A program made the position numbers and the translations under genes. Positions 1-6,923 of a stretch of 64,000 nucleotides of DNA are shown here, piece after piece. Below the pieces are notes generated by a model. That model saw nothing but the letters and a program-made list of their open reading frames with translations. It made no database searches and had not been told where the DNA came from. The first letter of the stretch is position 1, and each line of letters starts with the position of its first letter. Origin of the DNA: Paractinoplanes aksuensis (GTDB lineage: Bacteria > Actinomycetota > Actinomycetes > Mycobacteriales > Micromonosporaceae); assembly GCF_024137025.1 (NCBI RefSeq), contig NZ_JAMYJR010000031.1, positions 186,001 to 250,000 on the forward strand. The letters are read 5' to 3'.

Positions 1-296
1 CCGGTACGAGTGGATGACGAAGTCGACATTGATGAGCTCGGGATAAACGCGGTCGTCGCGGCCTGGGCCTGTAACCGCGTCCTACGCCGACTGGCCAGTG
101 ATCCCCGCTCCTCTTTCGGCCTCCTGCCCGCTGGGCCCTTCACGCGGTTCCGGTTTCCCTTTCGCCGGCGCCCAGGCCGCCCCACACCCACCCCACGCCG
201 CTCGGGCTGACTTCCGCGCGTTCAGTTGATCTTGGCGAGCGGCCGTCATCCCGCCACCCTGGTCTCCGGCCGGCGTCGTGGCTCTACGGTGGACGA
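1..296. other. left edge, no supported gene
   Basis: A 66-codon frame is open on the plus strand at 10-210, but its product is Arg/Pro-rich at the C-terminus, has no recognisable domain and no good ribosome site, so I do not call it. On the minus strand an ATG at 29 opens a frame that leaves the window after nine residues (MSTSSSTRT), too little to judge. The rest is probably the 5' region of the oxidoreductase gene starting at 297. Confidence 0.4.
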
Positions 297-1358
297 GTGA
301 CGCGGTTCGCTCTGGTCGGGTTCGGCTTTCGGGCTGCGGCGTTCTATCGGGTCGCGCAGGCGCTGCCCTCGGTCGAATGTGTCGGGGCGGTCGTGCGGAA
401 GCCTCGGGCGTTGCCTGTGACGGGCTTCGGTGATTTGCGGGCTTGCGTGCGTGAGACGCGGCCCGACTTCGTGGTCACGGCTGTGCCACGGGCAGCGAAC
501 CCGGGCGTCGTCGTGGACGCGGTTGAGCTCGGCCTGCCTGTGCTGGCCGAGACGCCGCCGGCGCCGGACCAGGATGGCCTGCGGTTGCTGTGGGAGAAGG
601 TCGGGTCGTCCGGGCTGGTGCAGGTGGCCGAGCAGTATCTGTTGATGCCGTCGCACGCGGCCCGGCTCGCGGCGGTGCGCAGCGGGATCATCGGAACGCC
701 GACGCAGGTGCACGTGTCTTCCACGCAGCAGTATCACGCGATCTCGCTGATCCGAGGGCTGCTCGGTGTCAACCATGGGCCGGCGGCAGTGCGGGCGGTG
801 CGGACCGTAGCGCCGCTGCTCGATCCGCTCGATCGCGGCGGCTGGACGGACGCGGTCGACCCTTCGCCGGTCACTACGATCATCGCCACGCTGGACTTCG
901 GCGGCGGGCGCTCGGCCGTCTACGACTTCACGACCAACCAGACCCGGAACCTGCTGCGCACGCGACGGCTTCTCGTCCGCGGTACGCACGGCGAACTGAG
1001 CAACGACGAGATCGTGCACATGCCGGCCCCGCGGACGATCACCCGGACCGCCCTGGCCCGTCGGCAGAGCGGTCATGAACTGGACCTCAACGGGTTCGAC
1101 ACCGAGACGATCGCGCTCGGGGGTGACGTGCTCTATCGCAACCCGTACGTCGGGCATCGCCTCAATGACGACGAGATCGCCACGGCGGCCCTGCTCGACG
1201 CGATGGCGGCCTGGGTGCGGGGCGAGGGGCCACCGCCGTACCCATTGGCCGAAGGTAGCCAGGACCAGTTGCTCGCCCTCGCCGTCGAGGAAGCCGCCGA
1301 CAGCGGCCACGAAGTTGTCACAACAGCCGAGAGCTGGTCGCAGCGAACGACTGCATGA
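297..1358 (+). CDS. Gfo/Idh/MocA-family oxidoreductase
   Basis: 353 residues with a GTG start. The N-terminus (TRFALVGFGFRAAAFYRVA) is a Rossmann beta-alpha-beta with a variant of the GxGxxG fingerprint, and is followed by the family's second strand (CVGAVVRKP) and the DFVVTAVPRAANPGVV segment typical of Gfo/Idh/MocA dehydrogenases. The central and C-terminal part has the size expected for the alpha/beta substrate-binding domain. Known members oxidise or reduce sugars, inositols or related polyols with NAD(P). The substrate cannot be read from sequence. The EKP lysine motif usual in the family appears changed (LAETPPAPD), so activity or cofactor use may differ. It stands alone, with no operon partner on either side. 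Confidence 0.75.
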   Translation: MTRFALVGFGFRAAAFYRVAQALPSVECVGAVVRKPRALPVTGFGDLRACVRETRPDFVVTAVPRAANPGVVVDAVELGLPVLAETPPAPDQDGLRLLWEKVGSSGLVQVAEQYLLMPSHAARLAAVRSGIIGTPTQVHVSSTQQYHAISLIRGLLGVNHGPAAVRAVRTVAPLLDPLDRGGWTDAVDPSPVTTIIATLDFGGGRSAVYDFTTNQTRNLLRTRRLLVRGTHGELSNDEIVHMPAPRTITRTALARRQSGHELDLNGFDTETIALGGDVLYRNPYVGHRLNDDEIATAALLDAMAAWVRGEGPPPYPLAEGSQDQLLALAVEEAADSGHEVVTTAESWSQRTTA

Positions 1359-1652
1359 CGGCGGATATTCGCGATTGAGGCCGGCCACCGGCCGCTGCCT
1401 CGGCTGTGCTCGGAGGCACGGTCCGTCGCCGTCACCCCTGGGGCGCGCCCGTGAATGTGGGGAGTGGGCGTTGGCTACCGGAGGCTTGCCATCGCCTAGG
1501 AACGCTGGTCGGTCGTCTCGGGTGCGCTGTCCGGTTGGCTGCGGAGGCTGGCTGTCAACCCGCCCGCGCGGACCAGCTCGACCTGCCCCGCGCCAAGGCC
1601 CAGAGCCGCGTCGAGCGAGTACGAGGTGGACATTCCTCGGTGCGGCGAGAAG

Positions 1653-1915
1653 ATGGTGGTTGTGAGCGACGAGGAACTGGCGGGGCTTCGGGCGCGGGCG
1701 GCGGCCGGGGATCGAGATGCGTCCGATGAGCTGGTGGAGCTGGCCGGGGAGCGCGGTGACCTCGACGAACTGCGGCGGCTGGCGGCAGCAGCGACGCGGT
1801 GGACGTGATGGTCGAGTTGGCCACCGAACGGGAAGATCTGGACGAATTACGCAGGCTGGCCGCGGCCGGCAGCGGCGACGCTCAGGATGTGCTCGACGAG
1901 CTGACTGGCGAATGA
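1653..1915 (+). pseudogene. frameshifted small helical-repeat protein
   Basis: From ATG 1653 the frame reads SDEELAGLRARAAAGDRD, then ASDELVELAGERGDLDELRRL, and stops at 1806-1808. The same repeat pattern continues in a different frame from about 1785 (DAVDVMVELATEREDLDEL, then RRLAAAGSGDAQDVLDEL) to a TGA at 1913-1915. The two halves are clearly copies of one roughly 30-residue acidic Leu-rich unit (DELRRLAAAG..DA.D...EL), so a shift of one base (or two in the other sense) near 1785-1800 has split one protein of about 85 residues. The unit resembles short bacterial helical repeats; no function is assigned. Alternatives are a sequencing or assembly error in the run of gcggcagcagcg, or programmed shifting, for which I see no signal. 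Confidence 0.6.
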
Positions 1916-2126
1916 GCGCGCTACTTAAGAATTCAGCCCGCCTCTCAACCAGTCCGGATTCAGCGGCACCGCCCCGAACCAGACCGGGTACGGCAGCCCC
2001 GTCGCGAATCAGGCCGGATACGGCAACCTGAACCAGGCTGGTTACAGCAGCTCCGGCCCGCAGGCGCAGGGGTTCAACGGCCCGTCGGAGTTCGGTGGAC
2101 AGCCGCAGCCGGGGTTCGGTGGGCCC
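1912..2126 (+). pseudogene. 5' remnant of the DUF4352 gene: NQxGY-rich stretch without a start in frame
   Basis: From 1929 the frame continuous with the following DUF4352 gene is open and encodes a Gly/Asn/Gln/Tyr-rich linker with NQSGF, NQTGY, NQAGY and NQAGY repeats, the usual disordered cytoplasmic N-terminus of such proteins. There is no ATG, GTG or TTG in that frame between the TAA at 1926-1928 and 2127. An ATG at 1912 (overlapping the preceding TGA as ATGA) opens a different frame that runs to 2031. The natural start was therefore probably 1912 or near it, with a frameshift between about 1920 and 1950. The bases here (cttaagaattc) are unusually AT-rich for the region. Confidence 0.5.
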
Positions 2127-2687
2127 GTGGCGCAGCCGCCGAAGAAGCGCAAGAAGTGGCCCTGGATCCTGCTGGCCGTGGTCGTCGTCATGATCCTCGG
2201 CTGTGTCGGCATCTTCACCATGGTCATCGGCGGGACGAAGGAGGCTCTCGACACCGCCGGGGACACCGCCGCCGGCAAGAACGCCGTCGCCGGCGCCATG
2301 GGCCAGCCCGCCCGCGACGGCAAGTTCGAGTTCACGGTGAAGTCGATGGACTACACCAAGACCTCAGTCGGCCAATCCGTCCTGGCCGTCAAGGCACAGG
2401 GCACCTTCTGCATCGTCACGATGACCATCAAGAACATCGGCGACGAGGCCCAGACGTTCGACGGCACCAGCCAGAAGGCGTACGACGCCAAGGGCACCCA
2501 GTACTCCGACGACCTCGAGGCCGAACTCGCGGTCAACGGCGACGCCTCGACGTTCCTGCAGCAGATCAACCCGGGCAACCAGGTGACCGGCAAGCTCGTC
2601 TACGACGTCCCCAAGGGCACCAAGCTCACCTCGATCGAACTGCACGACTCGATGTTCTCGAGCGGCGTGAAGATCCCTCTGAAGTAG
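2127..2687 (+). CDS. DUF4352-type membrane-anchored protein
   Basis: 186 residues from GTG 2127, the first start in frame. Order: short basic segment (PPKKRKKWP), one transmembrane helix (WILLAVVVVMILGCVGIF), a linker, then an extracellular beta-sandwich matching DUF4352: VKAQGTFCIVTMTIKNIGDE, QTFDGTSQKAYDAKG, and LVYDVPKGTKLTSIELHDS. Known members (MPR/telomeric-repeat-like immunoprotective fold) are surface lipoproteins or membrane proteins of unknown role. The open frame extends upstream to 1929 with a Gln/Asn/Gly-rich tract, so the native protein was probably about 60 residues longer and the gene may be damaged at its 5' end. Confidence 0.7.
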   Translation: MAQPPKKRKKWPWILLAVVVVMILGCVGIFTMVIGGTKEALDTAGDTAAGKNAVAGAMGQPARDGKFEFTVKSMDYTKTSVGQSVLAVKAQGTFCIVTMTIKNIGDEAQTFDGTSQKAYDAKGTQYSDDLEAELAVNGDASTFLQQINPGNQVTGKLVYDVPKGTKLTSIELHDSMFSSGVKIPLK

Positions 2688-2718
2688 CCGCCGAGGGACC
2701 GGCCCGTAGCGTGCTGAC

Positions 2719-3114
2719 ATGACTCATGGACCGGCCCGCTTCGGTGGGCGCGACGACGTGGTTCTGGCGGTCGTGGTGGACTGCCTGGACCTGGAACGAT
2801 CGGCTGCTTTCTGGTGCGGTGTGCTCGGCTACCGGGCCGAGCCGAGCTCACCGGGCCGCTACCAGTCCCTGCTGCCGGCCGACGGCAACGGCATCGAGCT
2901 GCTGCTGCAACAGGTGCCCGAGCCCAAGGCCGGCAAGAACCGCGTACACCTCGACCTGCGAGTACCCGACCTCACAGCCGAGACCGACCGGCTCGTCACC
3001 CTGGGCGCGACCCGCGTCACGAACGAGCCCATCGAGGAGTACGGCTGGACCTGGCACGTGCTGTCCGACCCCGACGGCAACGAGTTCTGCGTGCTTCAAC
3101 CGCCACCGGACTGA
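2719..3114 (+). CDS. VOC (glyoxalase/bleomycin-resistance superfamily) protein
   Basis: 131 residues, ATG start. One VOC module: VVDCLDLERSAAFWCGVLGY at the N-terminus, the central NRVHLDLRVPDLTAE strand carrying a metal-site-like His, and the C-terminal HVLSDPDGNEFCVLQPP signature. This compact form with paired beta-alpha-beta-beta-beta units is common in actinomycetes as a stand-alone enzyme or binding protein. The substrate cannot be told. It begins 31 bases after the DUF4352 gene and may share its transcript; it is convergent with cutA, with only 7 bases between the stops. Confidence 0.8.
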   Translation: MTHGPARFGGRDDVVLAVVVDCLDLERSAAFWCGVLGYRAEPSSPGRYQSLLPADGNGIELLLQQVPEPKAGKNRVHLDLRVPDLTAETDRLVTLGATRVTNEPIEEYGWTWHVLSDPDGNEFCVLQPPPD

Positions 3115-3121
3115 GCCGCAG

Positions 3122-3439
3122 TCATTCGGTCTCTCGTAGCACCCATTCCAGATACGCGGGATTTCCGGCTGTCACCGGCAGAGCCAAAACGCACGGGACG
3201 TCGTACGGGTGCTCGGTGTTGGCCCGTTCGATGATGCGGTCGACCAAGGTCGCTCTGGTGTGCAGGGCGACCCGCGCCTCGGGGTCGTCGTGGACCTCGC
3301 CCTGCCAGCGGTAGATCGAGCGGATCGCCGCCACCTGCTGGCCGCAGGCGGCCAGGCGGTCGTCGACCAGGCGGCGGGTGAAGTCGGTCAGCCAGGTGGC
3401 GTCGGCCGCGGTGATCACGACCTCGACGACGTCGGTCAC
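3122..3439 (-). CDS. cutA: CutA1-like divalent-cation tolerance protein
   Basis: 105 residues from the GTG at 3439-3437, which overlaps the asd stop as GTGA, so translation is probably coupled. Family features: TAADATWLTDFTRRLVDDRL near the N-terminus, the AACGQQVAAIRSIYRWQGEV core strands, and the C-terminal HPYDVPCVLALPVTAGNP segment (CutA1 consensus H-PY-x-P-E-I; Glu is replaced by Cys here). CutA1 is a very stable trimer with a ferredoxin-like fold linked to copper tolerance in E. coli; its real role is uncertain. Longer upstream readings run through asd in another frame and are not credible. Confidence 0.8.
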   Translation of the reverse strand: MTDVVEVVITAADATWLTDFTRRLVDDRLAACGQQVAAIRSIYRWQGEVHDDPEARVALHTRATLVDRIIERANTEHPYDVPCVLALPVTAGNPAYLEWVLRETE

Positions 3440-4491
3440 TTGGTGAGCTCTTTGGCGATCAGTTCGGCGATCTGGACCGTGTTGAGGGCGGCCCCCTTGC
3501 GGCGGTTGTCGCCGGTGACGAAGAGGTCGAGAGCCCTGGGGTCGTCCATCGCGCGGCGGATGCGGCCCACCCAGCTCGGGTCGGTGCCGACCGCGTCGAT
3601 CGGCATCGGGAACTCGCCGGCTTCGGGGTCGTCGACCAGGATGACGCCGGGGGCGTTGCGCAGGGCCTGGCGGGCGCCCTCGGCGTCGACCTCGGCGGCG
3701 AAGACCGCGTGCACGGCTATCGAGTGGGCGGTGACGACCGGGACGCGTACGCAGGTGGCCGAGACCTTCAGCGCCGGCAGGGCCAGGATCTTGCGGGATT
3801 CGTTGCGCAGCTTCAGCTCTTCCGACGACCAGCCGAGCGGCTCGAGCGCGCCCGACCAGGGCACCACGTTGAGCGCCAGCGGGGCCGGGAACGGGCCCAG
3901 CTCGTCGCCGACGGCCTGGCGTACGTTGCCGGGCCGGGAGCCCAGCGAGCGGTCGCCGGCCACCTTGCTGAGCTGGTCGTGCAGCGTGTCCACGCCGATC
4001 TGGCCCGCCCCGGAGGCGGCCTGGTAGGACGCCAGCACGAGCTCGCGCAGGCCGTACTCGTGGTGCAGGGGGGCGATCGCCATGATCATCGCCATCACGG
4101 TGCAGTTGGCGTTGGCGATGATGTTGCGCGGGCGGTAGGACAGCGCGTCGGGGTTGACCTCGGGCACGACCAACGGCACGTCTGGGTCCATGCGGAAGGC
4201 GGCCGAGTTGTCGACCACGGTGACGCCGCGGGCCGCGATGATCGGCGCCCACTGCAGGGACACCTCGTCGGGCACGTCGAACATCGCCACGTCGACGCCG
4301 TCGAACGCCTCGGGGGTCAGCTCGGCCACCGTCAGCTGTTCGCCGCGACAGGTCAGCTGCTTGCCGGCCGACCGCGAGGACGCGATCAGCCGGATCTCAC
4401 CCCAGACGTTGCGCCGGGACGACAGCAGCTCGAGCATGACCGTGCCCACGGAGCCGGTGGCTCCGACGACGGCGAGCGTGGGCTGCGCCAT
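3436..4491 (-). CDS. asd: aspartate-semialdehyde dehydrogenase
   Basis: 351 residues, ATG at 4491. It reduces aspartyl phosphate to aspartate semialdehyde with NADPH, the second step of the aspartate family (Lys, DAP, Thr, Met, Ile). Visible: N-terminal VVGATGSVGTVMLELL (NADP-binding GxTGxVG), the nucleophile motif NIIANANCTVMAM with the catalytic Cys, and the later RVPVVTAHS segment carrying the family RVPV and the catalytic-type His. Length fits the family (330-370). It lies 8 bases downstream of lysC on the same strand, the classic actinobacterial lysC-asd operon, and its stop overlaps the cutA start. Confidence 0.97.
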   Translation of the reverse strand: MAQPTLAVVGATGSVGTVMLELLSSRRNVWGEIRLIASSRSAGKQLTCRGEQLTVAELTPEAFDGVDVAMFDVPDEVSLQWAPIIAARGVTVVDNSAAFRMDPDVPLVVPEVNPDALSYRPRNIIANANCTVMAMIMAIAPLHHEYGLRELVLASYQAASGAGQIGVDTLHDQLSKVAGDRSLGSRPGNVRQAVGDELGPFPAPLALNVVPWSGALEPLGWSSEELKLRNESRKILALPALKVSATCVRVPVVTAHSIAVHAVFAAEVDAEGARQALRNAPGVILVDDPEAGEFPMPIDAVGTDPSWVGRIRRAMDDPRALDLFVTGDNRRKGAALNTVQIAELIAKELTK

Positions 4492-4499
4492 GACGGGGG

Positions 4500-5765
4500 C
4501 TACCGCCCGGTGCCCGCGTAGACCACCGCCTGCTCGCCGCCGCCCAGCTCGAACTGGTCGTGCACGGCGCGGACCGCGGTGTCGAGGTCGCTGTCGCGGC
4601 AGACCACCGAGACCCGGATCTCGGAGGTGGAGATCATCTCGATGTTGACGCCGGCCTCGCCGATGCAGGCGAAGAACGAGGCGGCCACACCCGGGTGCGA
4701 GCGCATGCCCGCGCCGACCAGGGAGACCTTGCCGACGTGGTCGTCGAAGAGCAGGCTCTTGAACTTGATCTGATCTTTGATCTTGTCGAGCGCGGTCATC
4801 GCGGTCGGGCCGTCGGCCTTGGGCAGCGTGAACGAGATGTCGGTGCGGCCGGTGCCCTCGGTCGACACGTTCTGCACGATCATGTCGATGTTGATCTCGG
4901 CCTGGGCCACGGTGTCGAAGATGCGGCCCGCGGCGCCCGGCTCGTCGGGCACACCGACAATCGTGATCTTGGCTTCGCTCCGGTCGTGGGCGACCCCGGT
5001 GATCAGCGCTTGTTCCACGTTAAGGTCCTCCATCGATCCGGTGACCAGGGTGCCCGGCTTCTGTGAATACGAAGAGCGTACGTGGATGGGCACCTTGAAG
5101 CGGCGCGCGTACTCCACGCATCGCAACATCAGCACCTTCGCCCCGCCCGCGGCGAGTTCGAGCATTTCCTCGTACGTGATCTGCTTGATGTGCTTGGCGT
5201 CGGGGACGATCCGCGGGTCGGCCGTGAACACGCCGTCGACGTCGGTGTAGATCTCGCACACGTCGGCATGCAGGGCCGCCGCCAGGGCCACCGCGGTGGT
5301 GTCGGAGCCGCCGCGGCCCAGGGTCGTGATGTCCTTCGTGTCCTGCGAGACGCCCTGGAAGCCGGCGACGATGGCGATCGCGCCCTCGTCGAGCGCGCTG
5401 CGCAGCCGGCCGGGCGTGACGTCGATGATGCGGGCCTTGCCGTGCGTCGAGGTGGTCAGCACGCCGGCCTGCGAGCCCGTGTACGACCGGGCTTCGTACC
5501 CCAGGTTGTGGATGGCCATGGCGAGCAGCGCCATCGAGATGCGCTCGCCCGAGGTGAGCAGCATGTCGAGCTCACGGCCGGGCGGCAGCGGGCTGACCTG
5601 GTTGGCCAGGTCCATCAGCTCGTCGGTGGTGTCGCCCATGGCCGAGACCACGACCACGACGTCGTCACCGGCCTTGCGGGCGGCGACGATGCGCTCGGCG
5701 ACGCGCTTGATGCGCTCGGCGGTCGCGACCGACGAGCCACCGTACTTCTGCACCACCAGTGCCAC
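4500..5765 (-). CDS. lysC: aspartate kinase
   Basis: 421 residues, ATG at 5765. It phosphorylates aspartate, the committed step of the aspartate pathway. Visible: amino-acid kinase motif VQKYGGSSVA at the N-terminus, GFQGVSQDTKDITTLGRGGS substrate loop, VCEIYTDVDGVFTADPR, and two ACT domains in the last 170 residues (ITIVGVPDEPGAAGRIFDTV and VSLVGAGMRSHPGVAASFF), the seat of Lys/Thr feedback control. As in Corynebacterium lysC, an in-frame ATG lies just before the ACT domains (5033, MEDLNVEQALITGVA), the position from which beta subunits are made in alpha2-beta2 enzymes; that product is inferred. It is divergent from the lipoprotein gene at 5960. Confidence 0.97.
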   Translation of the reverse strand: MALVVQKYGGSSVATAERIKRVAERIVAARKAGDDVVVVVSAMGDTTDELMDLANQVSPLPPGRELDMLLTSGERISMALLAMAIHNLGYEARSYTGSQAGVLTTSTHGKARIIDVTPGRLRSALDEGAIAIVAGFQGVSQDTKDITTLGRGGSDTTAVALAAALHADVCEIYTDVDGVFTADPRIVPDAKHIKQITYEEMLELAAGGAKVLMLRCVEYARRFKVPIHVRSSYSQKPGTLVTGSMEDLNVEQALITGVAHDRSEAKITIVGVPDEPGAAGRIFDTVAQAEINIDMIVQNVSTEGTGRTDISFTLPKADGPTAMTALDKIKDQIKFKSLLFDDHVGKVSLVGAGMRSHPGVAASFFACIGEAGVNIEMISTSEIRVSVVCRDSDLDTAVRAVHDQFELGGGEQAVVYAGTGR

Positions 5766-5959
5766 GGCGAAACCAACCTTCGCTGTACGTACCGGCGGCG
5801 CCGGTCAGGACAATCGCCACCACAGTAGCCGCGCCCCGGCCCGGCTCCGACAGGCGATCCCAGAATCCGGCGCGGGAGGAAACTGACACGCGCGACACGC
5901 CGAAGGCCCCCGAGGCCCGGGACCGAGGCGATTCGGCCCGTGGAGGCGAGAATGTCTCG

Positions 5960-6739
5960 GTGCGCCCACGCTCGATGCTTCTGTCCGCCACCGCCCTGCT
6001 CCTGTCGGGTGCGGCGGCCTGCAGCGGTGCCCCCGAGGCGACCCCGTCCCCATCGTCGAGCGCGCCGCCCAGCGAGGCCGCCGGCAGCGCCCGCGACAGC
6101 CTGGCCGCCAGAGCCGCGCTGGCCATGGACAAGGCGTACGCCGCTCTCTACTCCTTCGACGACGGTAAGGGCCAGCCGCGCAACGTGGTGGCGACTGTCG
6201 GCAAGGACGGCACGTGGCGGGTCGACGTCAGCGGCGGCGCGCTCGGCGGCACGGCCGACGTGACGATCGTCTCCACCCCGGCCGGCGTCTACCAGTGCAC
6301 GCTCGGGTCGCAGTCCAACCCGATCGCCGCCACCTGCGTCAAGGTCGCCAAACCGGGCAAACCCGTTCCCGACCCGTACGACCCCAAGGTCGAGCGTCTG
6401 TTCCGGCAGTGGCTCCCGGTCTTCACCGACCGCCAGGCCGCGCTCGCCGTGACCCAGGTGCAGCCGCTGGCCGGGGCCAAGGGCAGCTGCTTCTCCATCG
6501 ATTCGATCTCGGCCTCGCTGGCCGACCCGGTCGACATCGGCGTCTACTGCTACGCCGACGACGGGGTGCTGACCGCGGTCCGGGTCGGCTTCGGCGTCCT
6601 CAAAATGGTGAGCCAGGTCGAGGGCCCGGCCACCGTGGCGCTGCCCGGCCCCGAGGTCGCCGGGCCCCCGATGGGCATGGACGCGCCTCCGCCCGCGCCC
6701 GACCCCGTTCAGCCGACCGGCTTGGTCCCCTCGGCCTGA
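5960..6739 (+). CDS. predicted lipoprotein, function unknown
   Basis: 259 residues from GTG 5960. The N-terminus (RPRSMLLSATALLLSGAAAC) is a lipoprotein signal with the lipid-accepting Cys at about residue 21, followed by a Ser/Pro/Glu-rich linker. The mature part has a weak pattern of beta strands, including GTWRVDVSGGALGGTADVTI and YQCTLGSQSNPIAATCVKV, and four or more Cys that could pair outside the cell, then a Pro/Ala-rich tail. A GGAGG lies at 5942-5946, 13 bases from the GTG; an ATG at 5975 is an alternative start. I recognise no family beyond a resemblance to actinobacterial lipoproteins of the LppX/LprG size class. It is divergent from lysC. Confidence 0.7.
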   Translation: MRPRSMLLSATALLLSGAAACSGAPEATPSPSSSAPPSEAAGSARDSLAARAALAMDKAYAALYSFDDGKGQPRNVVATVGKDGTWRVDVSGGALGGTADVTIVSTPAGVYQCTLGSQSNPIAATCVKVAKPGKPVPDPYDPKVERLFRQWLPVFTDRQAALAVTQVQPLAGAKGSCFSIDSISASLADPVDIGVYCYADDGVLTAVRVGFGVLKMVSQVEGPATVALPGPEVAGPPMGMDAPPPAPDPVQPTGLVPSA

Positions 6740-6804
6740 GCCTTCTCACCATCCGGGCGTACGGCTGGCACCGGCTCAGCTGATCACGTAGGGTCATTTT
6801 CGAC

Positions 6805-6879
6805 ATGTGGCAGGCGCTCCTTCTTCTTAGCTGCCGCGACGAGGCCCCATCCCAGGCCGGCACCTCGTCGCGGAGCTGA
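6805..6879 (+). CDS. leuA leader peptide
   Basis: A 24-codon open frame starting MWQALLLLSCRDE, with four consecutive Leu codons (ctc ctt ctt ctt), 45 bases upstream of leuA. Leu-rich leaders with an LLLLSC core before leuA are known in actinomycetes and control leuA by ribosome stalling when charged tRNA-Leu is scarce. The 3' half of the frame coincides with a long hairpin (6829-6877), the arrangement expected for attenuation. The mechanism here is inferred. Confidence 0.8.
   Translation: MWQALLLLSCRDEAPSQAGTSSRS
6829..6877 (+). promoter_or_regulatory. leuA leader hairpin (attenuator element)
   Basis: The arms CCGCGACGAGG (6834-6844) and CCTCGTCGCGG (6863-6873) are perfectly complementary, and AGCT at 6829-6832 pairs with AGCT at 6874-6877 across one bulged G, giving about 15 base pairs with an 18-base loop. 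It begins right after the four Leu codons of the leader peptide, so a ribosome stalled there would sit on the left arm. A pyrimidine-rich tract follows (6888-6910). Confidence 0.75.
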
Positions 6880-6923
6880 CGCGCGCCGCCTTCTCGTCTT
6901 CTCTCCCTTTGGAGCAGTTCCAC

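Noticed and set aside
10..210. 66-codon plus-strand gene
   Set aside because: No domain, no ribosome site, Arg/Pro-rich end.
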